A DNA stretch of 19,935 nt from JBCBRD01 sp039819785 (GCA_039819785.1 JBCBRH010000048.1:1-19935); one strand, 5' to 3'. Shown: positions 6,138-13,876, numbered from the stretch's first letter. Translations and numbers: made by a program. The notes: generated by a model not told the origin, from the letters alone.

Positions 6138-8267
6138 TCAACTTAGAAAGTCATCCGGCTTCAGCTTGCCGCCGTCCTTGATGGCTTGACGCGCTTCGTC
6201 CTTCAGCCGTTCTTCGGCCTCCAGATAGTCATCCGTCGTGCGAACACGCGGCCTGTCGGCTCCGCGGAACGGATCATTTTCGCCGTTCGCCTGTGTCACG
6301 ATGCGGCAGTCATCGCACATCTGGATCAAGCGAAGCTGGCCGGCATTCTGGAACATCGAATGCCCCTTCAAGCGGTCAACCACGCGCTCAACCGTGGCCT
6401 TCGTTCCAAAAGCCTTGCCGCATTCGACGCAGTGAAATGGTTCTTCCGTCTTGACGATCGCCGGGCTGAGCGCGCCGGTTGCGAATGAATATCGTGCCTC
6501 AAGTGCAATGACGTTTTCGGGGCAGGTTGAAACACAAACCCCACACTGCACGCAGGCAGCTTCCGTGAACGACAGCTGTGGTTTTTCAGGATGGTCCGAC
6601 AGCGCGTTGGCCGGGCACGCGCCAACACATGACAGGCACAACGTGCATCCATCCGTGTTGACAACAAGACGCCCGTATGGGGCACCCTCCGGCAGCGTGA
6701 CAGTCTCAACCGGGTCCGGCGCCTGAGCGTGCAGCTTTCCTAAAACGGTTCGTGCAACGTCGCGCTTCGTGCCAACCCAGGCAGCCGTGCTGCGATCGAC
6801 TGGCGGTAACGCATCCAATTCGTAAAGCACTGCTTCGATGGCATCAGGGTCGTCTTCATCAATCAGCTGGACGCGTCCCGACCCATAGCCAAGTCCGGTC
6901 AGAAACGCCTCCGCGATTTCAATCTGATCAACCATTGATCCAAGTTCATCCCGTCGCGTTGGCGGCGCGAGCGCAATCACCCGTTCGGCCCCAAGCGCAA
7001 TGGCTCCAGCCATCACCTCGTGCCCGACCGAAAGAACCGAAGACAACATCAGCGGCATGACATGCGGTGGCAGACCGCGCCCAAACCGGGCCATCGCGTT
7101 GATCAGGTCTGGTCCATGCCCGTCATCGGCCAACAGAAGGATCGGCCGCGTTCCACCTGCCGACAGATATGTCTCCAGCAGCACATCCATCCGCCGCAAG
7201 ACATCGGTTCGGCGTGGATGGGCGTAACTGGCAGCTCCCGTCGGGCACACCGATGCGCAGTTCCCGCACCCGCCGCAGATGGCTGCATCAAAACGCACGC
7301 CGTCTCCGTCCGGCGCAATGGCGCTCACGGGACAGACATCCAGGCATTTGGTGCAGCCGATCTGTCCTGAGCGCGCATGGGCACAAATAGAGGCGTCGTA
7401 AGAGACGTACCGCGGTTTTTCAAAATCACCGATCAGGTCGGAGGCCTTGAAAAGCACGTCGAGCACGTCTGCCGGACTGTCCGGGTCGGCGCGCAAATAA
7501 CCATCGCGCCGTGCATCAGCTGCAAACAGTGGCGTCTCACCGCTGAGGTCAACAATGATATGGCACTGCGCCTGCGCCCCATCACGTGGCATCGTGAACT
7601 GAAACTGGTCCTTCGAAGAGGGCAGCATCCCCGCATAGCCGTTTACGATGACTTCAAACGCGCCAAGGTGCCCGCCAGCTCGTACAATCCGGCCCGAATG
7701 GATCGGCTGATCCACACTTTGTGGCGGCAGCGCATCGTCTGCGTCCGTGAGTAGAACGCTGACCGACAGCCGGTCCCCCAACCTGCGGGCGGCATCAAGT
7801 GCGACCTGACCGCGTCCATAAACCAGACAAATCCCGTCCGAGACCATGGTTAATGACGCTGAGGGCTCATCCTCAATGACACCGGCAGCGAGCAGTGCCG
7901 CCATCTTGGCAGCCCCATCGCCAGCCTCCGCCTTCCAGCCAGACGCATCGCGAATGTCCGTAAAACGAAGATCAAAGGCGTCCGCACCGACATCCTCGGC
8001 AAGCTCTTGAAACAAACTGGCTTCCTGCCGACACGCAATCTGTAGGACGGTGCGCGGCTCTTTTGCCGGCGTTTCACCATTTTCCGCTGATGAGGGGTGT
8101 TTTGCGCGTTCCAGCAGATCCTGAACCTTGGCAAGCTCGCCCCGGCACAGTTCCGAGTGGACCGGCAAGGCACCGTCATCACCTAAAAACCCTGCAATAT
8201 CAGCACCATCCAGCCCTAGAGACTTTTGGCAGTTACACAGCAAGCGGATGGTTTTCTGGTCGGCCAA
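6138..8267 (-). CDS. Polyferredoxin: multi-[4Fe-4S] protein of the fdh accessory cluster
   Basis: A 709-aa iron-sulfur protein starting at TTG. The central pair of ferredoxin clusters uses C305/C308/C312 (with C295 a possible fourth ligand) and C331/C334/C337/C341. A second pair uses C541/C544/C547/C551 and C572/C575/C578/C582. Two further CxxC pairs, C613-C616 and C651-C654, look like a zinc ribbon or rubredoxin-like site. N-terminal cysteines at 11, 13, 41 and 79 may form another site. Between the ferredoxin pairs (about 370-485) is an alpha/beta region with GAIALGAERVIAL that recalls MvhD/FrhD-type delta-subunit folds; this is a weak resemblance. There is no signal peptide, so it acts in the cytosol. 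Family knowledge places such proteins next to DUF3305/DUF3306 and formate dehydrogenase genes. A role in electron delivery or Fe-S/Mo cofactor assembly is inference. Confidence 0.85.
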   Translation of the reverse strand: MADQKTIRLLCNCQKSLGLDGADIAGFLGDDGALPVHSELCRGELAKVQDLLERAKHPSSAENGETPAKEPRTVLQIACRQEASLFQELAEDVGADAFDLRFTDIRDASGWKAEAGDGAAKMAALLAAGVIEDEPSASLTMVSDGICLVYGRGQVALDAARRLGDRLSVSVLLTDADDALPPQSVDQPIHSGRIVRAGGHLGAFEVIVNGYAGMLPSSKDQFQFTMPRDGAQAQCHIIVDLSGETPLFAADARRDGYLRADPDSPADVLDVLFKASDLIGDFEKPRYVSYDASICAHARSGQIGCTKCLDVCPVSAIAPDGDGVRFDAAICGGCGNCASVCPTGAASYAHPRRTDVLRRMDVLLETYLSAGGTRPILLLADDGHGPDLINAMARFGRGLPPHVMPLMLSSVLSVGHEVMAGAIALGAERVIALAPPTRRDELGSMVDQIEIAEAFLTGLGYGSGRVQLIDEDDPDAIEAVLYELDALPPVDRSTAAWVGTKRDVARTVLGKLHAQAPDPVETVTLPEGAPYGRLVVNTDGCTLCLSCVGACPANALSDHPEKPQLSFTEAACVQCGVCVSTCPENVIALEARYSFATGALSPAIVKTEEPFHCVECGKAFGTKATVERVVDRLKGHSMFQNAGQLRLIQMCDDCRIVTQANGENDPFRGADRPRVRTTDDYLEAEERLKDEARQAIKDGGKLKPDDFLS

Positions 8268-8453
8268 CTCTCAAAGTCCTCCGGATGATCTGCATGTATT
8301 TTCTTTAAGCGTGCTGCACGGTATTTGCTCTAACGAACAATTGTCGTACTAAGAAAGACTAACATACACTTTCGGGTGACGCCCGGTCGAATGATCGCAA
8401 ACACAAGTCCAGTGACCGACAATAACGAAGCCCACATGGGAGTGTAGGCGCCG
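8268..8453. promoter_or_regulatory. Divergent promoter region, polyferredoxin / DUF3305
   Basis: 186 bases separate two divergently transcribed genes, so both promoters must lie here or overlap it. On the plus strand TTGTCG (8341-8346) is followed 17 bases later by ATACAC (8364-8369), a weak sigma-70-like pair. An 8-bp palindrome ACAATTGT (8337-8344) overlaps the -35 position and could be an operator half or chance. No clear minus-strand promoter could be singled out. Confidence 0.35.
8277..8282 (-). promoter_or_regulatory. Shine-Dalgarno deciding the TTG start of the polyferredoxin
   Basis: On the minus strand GGAGGA lies nine bases before the TTG at 8267. No in-frame ATG occurs near it: the next Met is residue 122, beyond conserved N-terminal cysteines. 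The site therefore supports the rare TTG start. Confidence 0.65.
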
Positions 8454-9044
8454 ATGCCGAACGAACTGTCAATTCCTCTTGGAGTCGTGATTGCCCGAGA
8501 GAAGATTTCGAACCCTTGGCAGGATTATCGCTGGAGGCCCGTCAGCGTGTTTTTCGATGCGCCGAAGCGACCGGAGTGGACCGAAGTCCGAAACGGGCCA
8601 GGCTTCGTCCATTTTCACGCCGCCACCCTGGTGCTGACACTCCATCGCAAGGAATGCATGGCCTATCGGGTCAACCTCGCGAACGGCGAGCCATCAGTTT
8701 ATGTGGTTCTGCGCGAAGACGATGAAGAAACCGACGGGCGACCTCTCGACGTGCATCTGCTGACCGCCTCTCCGTTCGAGGCGCAATCGCACGGTGACAT
8801 GGGGTTCGACTTCGTCGAAGCTGTCAAGATGCCTGACCGGTTGGTCAGCATAATCGAGAACTTCGTTCGCGCGCATCACACGAAAGAGGAATTCTACAAG
8901 CGAAAGCGAGATCGGGCTTCGCGACCGGAGGACCATAAGTTTGGGCAAGAGCCCATCGTCGTTCTCCGCGAACGCTTGGGACCGGACGGCCTGGAACGAT
9001 CACATAGACCAGAAGCATCAACGGCCGCGAAGCGTGGGAAATAG
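8454..9044 (+). CDS. DUF3305 family protein
   Basis: A 196-aa soluble protein. IPLGVVIAREKISNPWQDYRW (7-27) followed by RPVSVF is the signature I associate with DUF3305. The rest of the domain includes LHRKECMAYRVNL, an acidic DDEE stretch, and PLDVHLLTASPFEAQSH, continuing to about residue 150. The C-terminal 45 residues are basic and low in complexity (YKRKRDRASRPED) and probably disordered. GGGAG lies 11 bases before the ATG, a somewhat long spacing. It is divergent from the polyferredoxin and immediately precedes DUF3306, the standard pairing in alphaproteobacterial formate dehydrogenase loci. Biochemical function is unknown. Confidence 0.87.
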   Translation: MPNELSIPLGVVIAREKISNPWQDYRWRPVSVFFDAPKRPEWTEVRNGPGFVHFHAATLVLTLHRKECMAYRVNLANGEPSVYVVLREDDEETDGRPLDVHLLTASPFEAQSHGDMGFDFVEAVKMPDRLVSIIENFVRAHHTKEEFYKRKRDRASRPEDHKFGQEPIVVLRERLGPDGLERSHRPEASTAAKRGK

Positions 9045-9122
9045 GCCGTAGCATTCGGAAGAGCCGTTGCAGCACCTTCGTTGTTGCGACTGGCAGGCGT
9101 TGAAAAGGCCAAGGCAACCCAA

Positions 9123-9938
9123 ATGCCAGATCAACCAGAAAACTTTCTCTCAAGATGGTCGCGCCGTAAGCGCACCGGCGAGGAAGCGGGTCTCAAACCC
9201 GATCTGCGCATAACCGATGAGACGCCGTCTATCGGCGCACCCGAGCCCGTTTCTGCAAATCCCTCCACGGTCGAAGTCGCAAGCCTGGAAAGCCGTTCTC
9301 CAGATGCACCCGCCGATCCTGTCGACATCCCTGAAAACTCTGGATCAGACGAAGCGGTTGAAGCCGACGTAGCTGCACCTGGCGCGTCAGAACATCGAGA
9401 CGCAGCCAACGCAGATGGCAATAGCATCGATGTGGAAAGCATCGACTTTGAAGCGCTCGATTTCGAGTCCGATTACGAGCGCTTCATGGATCACGGCGTC
9501 AACGATGAAACCCGCAACAAGGCCTTGCGCAAGCTCTGGGTATCAAATCCCGTTCTCGCGAACATCGACGGTTTGGATGACTACTGCGAAGACTACACGG
9601 ATGCCGCCGTGTGCTTACCCAAGGGCGTGATGAAAACAGCCTACCAGTTTGGCCGAGGTTTTCTGAACGACCAGGAAGTAGCGGAATGGGAAGCGTTGGG
9701 CAAACCCGTCGACCCTGTGGAAGACGATGCGGAAGGATCGGACGGCGAAGATGAGAGCGTCGCCGTAGCGGATGCTTCATCGCAAGTAGAGGCCGAACAG
9801 GCGTCCCCTGAGCTGGATCCAGAAAACACCGGCAACATGAAAACAAGCGCTCAGACTGGGAGCAACGATGCCGCCCCTGAAGCGCACGCTGAGGAACTGG
9901 CAGACGCAATACCGGTGCCAACCAAGTCGACCGCGTAA
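9123..9938 (+). CDS. DUF3306 family protein
   Basis: The protein is 271 aa from ATG 9123; an upstream TTG at 9081 would add 14 residues before the typical start. It opens with ENFLSRWSRRKR (5-16), the family's conserved basic head. A long acidic, probably disordered region follows, and then the second conserved block around 120-180: LDFESDYERFMDHGV, LRKLWVSNPVLAN, DGLDDYCEDYTDA. The C-terminus (about 195-271) is again very acidic and rich in Ala/Ser/Glu. A basic head with acidic linkers suggests a scaffold or tether contacting a partner. No enzyme motif is seen. It follows DUF3305 by 78 bases and is probably co-transcribed with it. Function is unknown; linked to formate dehydrogenase by genomic context. 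Confidence 0.85.
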   Translation: MPDQPENFLSRWSRRKRTGEEAGLKPDLRITDETPSIGAPEPVSANPSTVEVASLESRSPDAPADPVDIPENSGSDEAVEADVAAPGASEHRDAANADGNSIDVESIDFEALDFESDYERFMDHGVNDETRNKALRKLWVSNPVLANIDGLDDYCEDYTDAAVCLPKGVMKTAYQFGRGFLNDQEVAEWEALGKPVDPVEDDAEGSDGEDESVAVADASSQVEAEQASPELDPENTGNMKTSAQTGSNDAAPEAHAEELADAIPVPTKSTA

Positions 9939-9965
9939 CTACGCAACCCAACAACACCAAGCTGA

Positions 9966-10364
9966 TCAATTCTGCTGATCCGGCCCGCCCGACGAACCGC
10001 CTCTAGGGCCTTCGGGAGTTTGCGCTGCCGCGTCGTCCGCCACGCCTGGATCGTCAGGCGCACCCGGCACAAGGCCTGGATCGGCCAGATGCTGTCGCAG
10101 CATCTCGATATAGTGCCCGCCCATTTCCTTTACGTATTGCTCATGGTTCTCAACGTCCAGGACCGACCGTCCGACAAAGGCATTGTAGCGAGCGGCTGCA
10201 TAGAGAAATGCCATGTGTAGATCGGTCGCGACCGTCTTCTGGTTCTCGCGGTTGGCCACGTCGATGAACTTGTCAGCGATCTTCAAAAATGCCGAGGTGT
10301 CCAGTTGCCCCTCTTTGCGCGCGGCGCGGCGGGCTTTGCGGTTCGGCGGATTGGTTGGTTCCAT
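9966..10364 (-). CDS. DUF3144 family protein
   Basis: A 132-aa protein. The middle (about 24-95) holds FLKIADKFIDVANRENQ, then HMAFLYAAARYNAFVG, then a helix ending MLRQHLADP. This helical pattern I recognise as DUF3144. It opens with a basic segment (NRKARRAARKEG) and ends in a Gly/Pro/Asp-rich tail (about 97-132), both likely disordered. No signal peptide. It converges on DUF3306 with only 27 bases between stops and sits 166 bases downstream of the mob operon on the same strand; the intervening stem-loops suggest separate transcription. No function is known and nothing ties it to formate metabolism beyond position. Confidence 0.75.
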   Translation of the reverse strand: MEPTNPPNRKARRAARKEGQLDTSAFLKIADKFIDVANRENQKTVATDLHMAFLYAAARYNAFVGRSVLDVENHEQYVKEMGGHYIEMLRQHLADPGLVPGAPDDPGVADDAAAQTPEGPRGGSSGGPDQQN

Positions 10365-10404
10365 GGTCGAACCTTTTTTGCGTTTAACGGTGTTGGAAGA
10401 ACTA

Positions 10405-10452
10405 GAGCATGTTCAGGAAAAGTGTACGCGGTTTTCCGCCCGGAACATGCTC
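10405..10452. repeat. Palindromic intergenic repeat (RIME/BIME-like)
   Basis: A 48-bp element with perfect 10-bp outer arms (GAGCATGTTC at 10405-10414, GAACATGCTC at 10443-10452) and an inner stem GGAAAA/TTTTCC (10416-10421 / 10432-10437). The core AAAAGTGTA.GCGGTTTT..GCCCGG is shared with the tandem array at 13725-13876. It resembles short palindromic repeats scattered through rhizobial genomes. It lies between the pseudo-subtilase and DUF3144 genes and could form an RNA hairpin on either strand. Confidence 0.8.
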
Positions 10453-10467
10453 CATATCTAGAACTTA

Positions 10468-10505
10468 GAGCCCGCTTTGCTGGTCCACGAAGAGCAAACG
10501 GGCTC
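10468..10505. terminator. Stem-loop downstream of the mob operon
   Basis: Arms 10468-10481 and 10493-10505 pair over 13 bp with one bulged base around an 11-base loop. On the minus strand the hairpin begins about 25 bases after the pseudo-subtilase stop. It has no U-run, so it is a possible 3'-end protector or Rho-associated structure rather than a clear intrinsic terminator. Confidence 0.4.
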
Positions 10506-10530
10506 AAGGACGTCCAGTCGGCGAAAATAC

Positions 10531-11418
10531 TCACTGGTTCATAAGCTTGCCGCCATAAAGACAAAGAGGGTCATAAACCAGGACACCAGGGCGCTCTTTT
10601 GAAGGTCGTCCGGTCGCCAGATAGGCCGTCCGAGCAGGCCCGCCATCCAACGGAACTGAACGACCGTGTTGAGCACATGCAGCACTTGCCGCAGCACGCG
10701 CAACAGACAGAGCAAGCTTTTCACCTTCAGGCCGGTCAGTCTGGATGATCAGGCTTCCAAACATCCCAGCGCCTGGCGCGCTGATCCACGCATCGACGCC
10801 GCTCCCGTAATACCGGTCCCAATCCGAGATCGGCGCAACCCGGACAACATTTGGCGGAACCGGCTCTGGCCAGCTGTCAAGGACCGCAGGGACCACAAAA
10901 AGACGGTCAGGCGCACGTGCCGCGATGGCCGTCACCATTTGAGGACCGTCTGCGATGGATAGCTCAGGAACGGCCACAATCCGAGCCGGCATTTTCGAAG
11001 CCATGCCGAGCGCCTGGGCCATGGACGATGGCGACGCCGTATCCACACGCACAACGATCAGACGGCTTTTCTTGTAGGCGCTCAAAAGAGCCGCCGCAGC
11101 ACCACCGGAATAGGCTTTGCTGTCGCCTTCGAAGGGCTTGTAGTTGTTGTCCACAAAGTCCCAGCCGATCGGCGTGCCTTCACCATCTCGCGCGAGGCGG
11201 CTGGAAATCTTGGCGTCCGTGTAATCGATCCCAGCCCCGATCAGCGCGATGGCGATCCCACCGGGGTCTGTCCCGGGCAGAAAGTCCGGATCATCCGAGT
11301 GTGCAACCGTCGGAGCCACCAATAAGACGACGAGAAGCGCTTGGCATAGACGTGCAATGCATGCCCTCACGACACCGTGCCTACACCTGCCCCTGATCGT
11401 GACCCCGAGTGCCGTCAT
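10531..11418 (-). CDS. Exported subtilase-fold protein lacking the catalytic triad (pseudo-S8)
   Basis: A 295-aa protein with an N-terminal hydrophobic segment (ALLVVLLVAPTVAHS, about 27-41) that looks like a signal peptide. IAIALIGAGIDYTD (55-68) has the shape of the first S8 peptidase motif, but the catalytic Asp is Gly61 (GAG in place of DTG). The expected GHGTH region reads YSGGAAAALL (103-112), without histidine. VDAWISAPGAGMFG (208-221) matches the VDVAAPG strand, but the GTSMA serine motif that should follow is replaced by EGEKLALSVARAAAS. It therefore looks like a degenerate, non-proteolytic subtilase fold. The ATG overlaps the mobB stop (ATGA), so it is translationally coupled to molybdenum cofactor genes. 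Role unknown; possibly a periplasmic chaperone or scaffold for an exported molybdoenzyme (inference). Confidence 0.7.
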   Translation of the reverse strand: MTALGVTIRGRCRHGVVRACIARLCQALLVVLLVAPTVAHSDDPDFLPGTDPGGIAIALIGAGIDYTDAKISSRLARDGEGTPIGWDFVDNNYKPFEGDSKAYSGGAAAALLSAYKKSRLIVVRVDTASPSSMAQALGMASKMPARIVAVPELSIADGPQMVTAIAARAPDRLFVVPAVLDSWPEPVPPNVVRVAPISDWDRYYGSGVDAWISAPGAGMFGSLIIQTDRPEGEKLALSVARAAASAACAQHGRSVPLDGGPARTAYLATGRPSKERPGVLVYDPLCLYGGKLMNQ

Positions 11419-12029
11419 CCGTCCCGTCCCATTTCCACGCTGCCGCCTGTCACAGGCTCACCATCAAACCCATGGTCGTCGCTTACGGGCGTCCCAAACA
11501 CGGCTTCTGCAATAAAATCGGCAATCGGGCCAATATCGTCGAGCCCGAACCGTGGCAAAGACTGTCCGTCTGCCCCAATACTTTCGCCGTCGTGATCTGC
11601 GGCAATGGCAATCACCAGCGGGTCATCGACACTGAGAGGTCGCCGCGTGAGGCTGGCCGCCCGCCGCGCTTCGATCTTGAGGACAGGGGCCGTCTTATAA
11701 CCTTCCACGATAATCAGGTCAGCGGGTTGAAGTGCTTCGATGACAGTCTCGAAATCCGGCTCGGGCGTTTGGTCGTCCAGTTCGCTGATGATGGCCCAGC
11801 GGCGCTTGGAGACCACGGCAACTTGAGCAGCACCCGCCCGGCGATGCCGCGCACTGTCGGTTTCCCCATCATCGATCTGGAAGGCTTCATGCGCATGCTT
11901 CACAGCCGCGATGCGAAGCCCGCGCTGGGTGAATTCAGCGACCAACCGGGACGTTAAGGTCGTCTTGCCGGATTTCTTCCAGCCGGCGATCGCGATGATG
12001 GGTGTTTTGCCGCGCAATGGCTTCGTCAT
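11415..12029 (-). CDS. mobB: Molybdopterin-guanine dinucleotide biosynthesis protein MobB
   Basis: A 204-aa cytosolic GTP-binding protein that assists MobA in forming the bis-MGD cofactor needed by formate dehydrogenases. IIAIAGWKKSGKTTL (11-25) contains the P-loop G16-x4-G21-K22-T23. AAVKHAHEAFQID (41-53) and the GETDSARHRRAGA stretch are typical of MobB, as is LIIVEGYK (105-112). The part after about residue 175 looks like a variable tail. It starts 11 bases after mobA, and its stop overlaps the next gene's start, so mobA, mobB and the pseudo-subtilase form one transcription unit. Assignment rests on clear motifs. Confidence 0.92.
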   Translation of the reverse strand: MTKPLRGKTPIIAIAGWKKSGKTTLTSRLVAEFTQRGLRIAAVKHAHEAFQIDDGETDSARHRRAGAAQVAVVSKRRWAIISELDDQTPEPDFETVIEALQPADLIIVEGYKTAPVLKIEARRAASLTRRPLSVDDPLVIAIAADHDGESIGADGQSLPRFGLDDIGPIADFIAEAVFGTPVSDDHGFDGEPVTGGSVEMGRDG

Positions 12030-12040
12030 CGTGAGCTTTC

Positions 12041-12673
12041 TCAGGTTTCCGCACGGAGCAGGGCACGGGCTTCATCGAGTTCCGCAGGTGTATTGGCATT
12101 GAAAAACGGATCGATAGTGCGGGAGCCAACCCGCACAGCCTCAAATGCGACGGTGAACGTACCATGCCGATCCGTCCACCGCAGCACCTTCCGTACACCA
12201 TCGTTGAGAGCGGCCTCCAGGTCATCGGCAAGATGCACCGGCCAGAGCCCGATAACCGGGTGTTTCTGGCCATCGGAGGCAGCTAATACGATGGCATTTT
12301 CAGGCTGGCGTTTGCTTTCAGCATGCAGTCGTTCGACCAAATCCGCCGGTAGGAACGGTGCATCACTTGAAACAGTCGCTACGTGGGTGGCCCCGGCACA
12401 ATGTTCCGCAGCCCAGCGCATCCCGGCCAGGACACCCGCCAGTGGGCCGACAAACCCATCAACAGGGTCAGCGATTACCGGCAGGCCAAATGTGGAGAAC
12501 CGCTCGGCCGTGCCGTTTGCGTTTATGGCGACGGCCGAAACTTGCGGCTTGAACCGGGAGATGACACGCCCGATCATGCTTTGACCCGCGACATCCAACA
12601 GCCCCTTGTCGCCACCGCCCATGCGCCGTGACAAGCCGCCCGCAAGCACGACACCGGCAATGCTCTCAACCAT
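12041..12673 (-). CDS. mobA: Molybdenum cofactor guanylyltransferase MobA
   Basis: A 210-aa cytosolic nucleotidyltransferase that joins GMP from GTP to Mo-molybdopterin. The N-terminal nucleotide-binding signature is LAGGLSRRMGGGDKGLL. Further family features are the GLPVIADP strand, GFVGPLAGVLAGM, VSSDAPFLPADLV with the metal-binding Asp, HPVIGLWP, and FFNANTPAELDEA near the end. The ATG at 12673 was chosen because it places the signature about 10 residues in, as in relatives, and has GGAA upstream. An extension to 12715 would add 14 unusual Trp/Arg-rich residues. It is the first gene of the mobA-mobB-pseudo-subtilase operon. Bis-MGD output would serve the formate dehydrogenase whose gamma subunit opens this window. 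Confidence 0.93.
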   Translation of the reverse strand: MVESIAGVVLAGGLSRRMGGGDKGLLDVAGQSMIGRVISRFKPQVSAVAINANGTAERFSTFGLPVIADPVDGFVGPLAGVLAGMRWAAEHCAGATHVATVSSDAPFLPADLVERLHAESKRQPENAIVLAASDGQKHPVIGLWPVHLADDLEAALNDGVRKVLRWTDRHGTFTVAFEAVRVGSRTIDPFFNANTPAELDEARALLRAET

Positions 12674-12876
12674 GTTGGATTTCCAGTCCCATCTGCTGTA
12701 GGCCCATCTGCTCAAAGGCAGCTTTCGTTTATATCAGCAATCGAAAATCTCAGCCAAAAACCTCAGCTGACATTAGCTGACATTCCGCTGCCGGCCATCG
12801 AAACCCCATGCCCGGCAAAGGCCCGCGACTCGCCTGATCCAACATCTAAACCCCAGTTCGCAAATCCGAGACATCA

Positions 12877-13743
12877 ATGGACACGCCCAATCACGCCACG
12901 AACACCTTTTTCAACCACCAAGGGCCTCTCCCAAACGACGTTCTGCTCAAGCAGGTGTTCGCTGGAAAAGTGCTCATTCTGTCCAGCCTTCAGCCCGTTC
13001 AGGACGTCGTCGGCATCGCCAGAACCATTATCTCGGAAGTGTTTGAAACGCCCGTCGGTGAGGTGCCCGATTGCACCCTGCCAGCTGCGGACCTCAAGGC
13101 CCTCAACTTTGAGCTACGCCGCCTGTTCGATGAAAGCGACGAGGCGCGGTGCGCGTTCGAGGCCGCCATCGAAACGGCCGGGCTCGAAACGGACACAACC
13201 TACCGGGACCGTCTTATTCTGCGGGTTTCAGCACCCGTTGAAACGCTGCGCCGCGATCCGGCCATGACACTGCCAGCGCATCGCGACAGTTGGGGCTCAG
13301 GCTTCAGAAGCCAAATCAATTGGTGGCTACCGATCTTCCCGTTGCTGGCTGAAAATACTGCAATCCTCTACCCATCGTATTGGACAACGCCGGTTGCAAA
13401 CAATGCAGACGGTTGGGACTGGCGGCGGATGAAAGTTGATCCCGCGTATCCGCCGCTGCCGACCACGGACGAGCCCTTACCGGTCAGCGAAGCGGTTCCC
13501 TTGATGTTGGAACCCGGTCAGATGGCCGTTTTCGCAGGTGCGCATCTCCACGCGACCCGTCCCAATCATTCGACCGCCCCGCGCTTTTCCGCGGACACCC
13601 GAACGGTGGACCCTGAACATGAACGCCGCGGCATCCGCGCGCCAGACGTTGACCATGCAGCGGGTTTGAAACCGGCCACGCCTTGGTTCCGAAAATTCAA
13701 GACTGGTGAAAAGATGCCGAACTCGTGGTCAGCAAAAGTGTAG
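12877..13743 (+). CDS. Putative 2-oxoglutarate/Fe(II)-dependent oxygenase
   Basis: A 288-aa soluble protein that looks like a non-haem iron oxygenase of the phytanoyl-CoA dioxygenase / 2OG-Fe(II) type. AHRDSWGSGFRSQINWWLPI (134-153) supplies an H135-x-D137 pair and the following strand. LEPGQMAVFAGAHLHATRPN (211-230) supplies the distal histidine (probably H225), and RFSADTR (236-242) a candidate 2-oxoglutarate-binding arginine. Substrate is unknown; no pathway genes flank it. The last six residues (283-288) and the TAG stop are encoded by the first copy of a palindromic repeat array, so the native C-terminus may have been replaced or trimmed. No good RBS is visible before ATG 12877. The 203 bases upstream hold a short direct repeat (AGCTGACATT twice, near 12770) and nothing else recognised. 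Confidence 0.7.
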   Translation: MDTPNHATNTFFNHQGPLPNDVLLKQVFAGKVLILSSLQPVQDVVGIARTIISEVFETPVGEVPDCTLPAADLKALNFELRRLFDESDEARCAFEAAIETAGLETDTTYRDRLILRVSAPVETLRRDPAMTLPAHRDSWGSGFRSQINWWLPIFPLLAENTAILYPSYWTTPVANNADGWDWRRMKVDPAYPPLPTTDEPLPVSEAVPLMLEPGQMAVFAGAHLHATRPNHSTAPRFSADTRTVDPEHERRGIRAPDVDHAAGLKPATPWFRKFKTGEKMPNSWSAKV

Positions 13744-13876
13744 GCGGTTTTGCGCCCGGACCACGACGAAACTGAAGGGAGTGATCAGCAAAAGTGTAGG
13801 CGGTTTTGCGCCCGGACCACGACGAAACTGAAGGGAGTGGTCAGCAAAAGTGTAGGCGGTTTTGCGCCCGGACCAT
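13725..13876. repeat. 56-bp tandem array of a palindromic repeat (2 full units plus a 40-bp third)
   Basis: Three 40-bp palindromes (13725-13764, 13781-13820, 13837-13876) are separated by an identical 16-bp spacer, giving a 56-bp period. Each has an outer stem (GTGGTC/GACCAC in the first, extendable to 8 bp) and an inner stem GCAAAA/TTTTGC. The units are almost identical, differing by GTGATC in copy 2 and GACCAT in copy 3. The core matches the element at 10405-10452. The array begins inside the upstream coding sequence. Confidence 0.9.

Noticed and set aside
10851..11396. 181-aa plus-strand ORF opposite the pseudo-subtilase
   Set aside because: Pro/Arg/Ser-rich, no RBS. The minus-strand gene has a signal peptide, ATGA coupling and subtilase-like motifs, so it is the real one.
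11409..11957. 182-aa plus-strand ORF opposite mobB
   Set aside because: The minus strand encodes MobB with an intact P-loop; this is a shadow.
13725..13876. Regular repeat-spacer pattern suggesting a CRISPR array
   Set aside because: The 16-bp spacers are identical, the repeats are palindromic with a related copy elsewhere in the window, and no cas gene is present; it is a tandem palindromic repeat.
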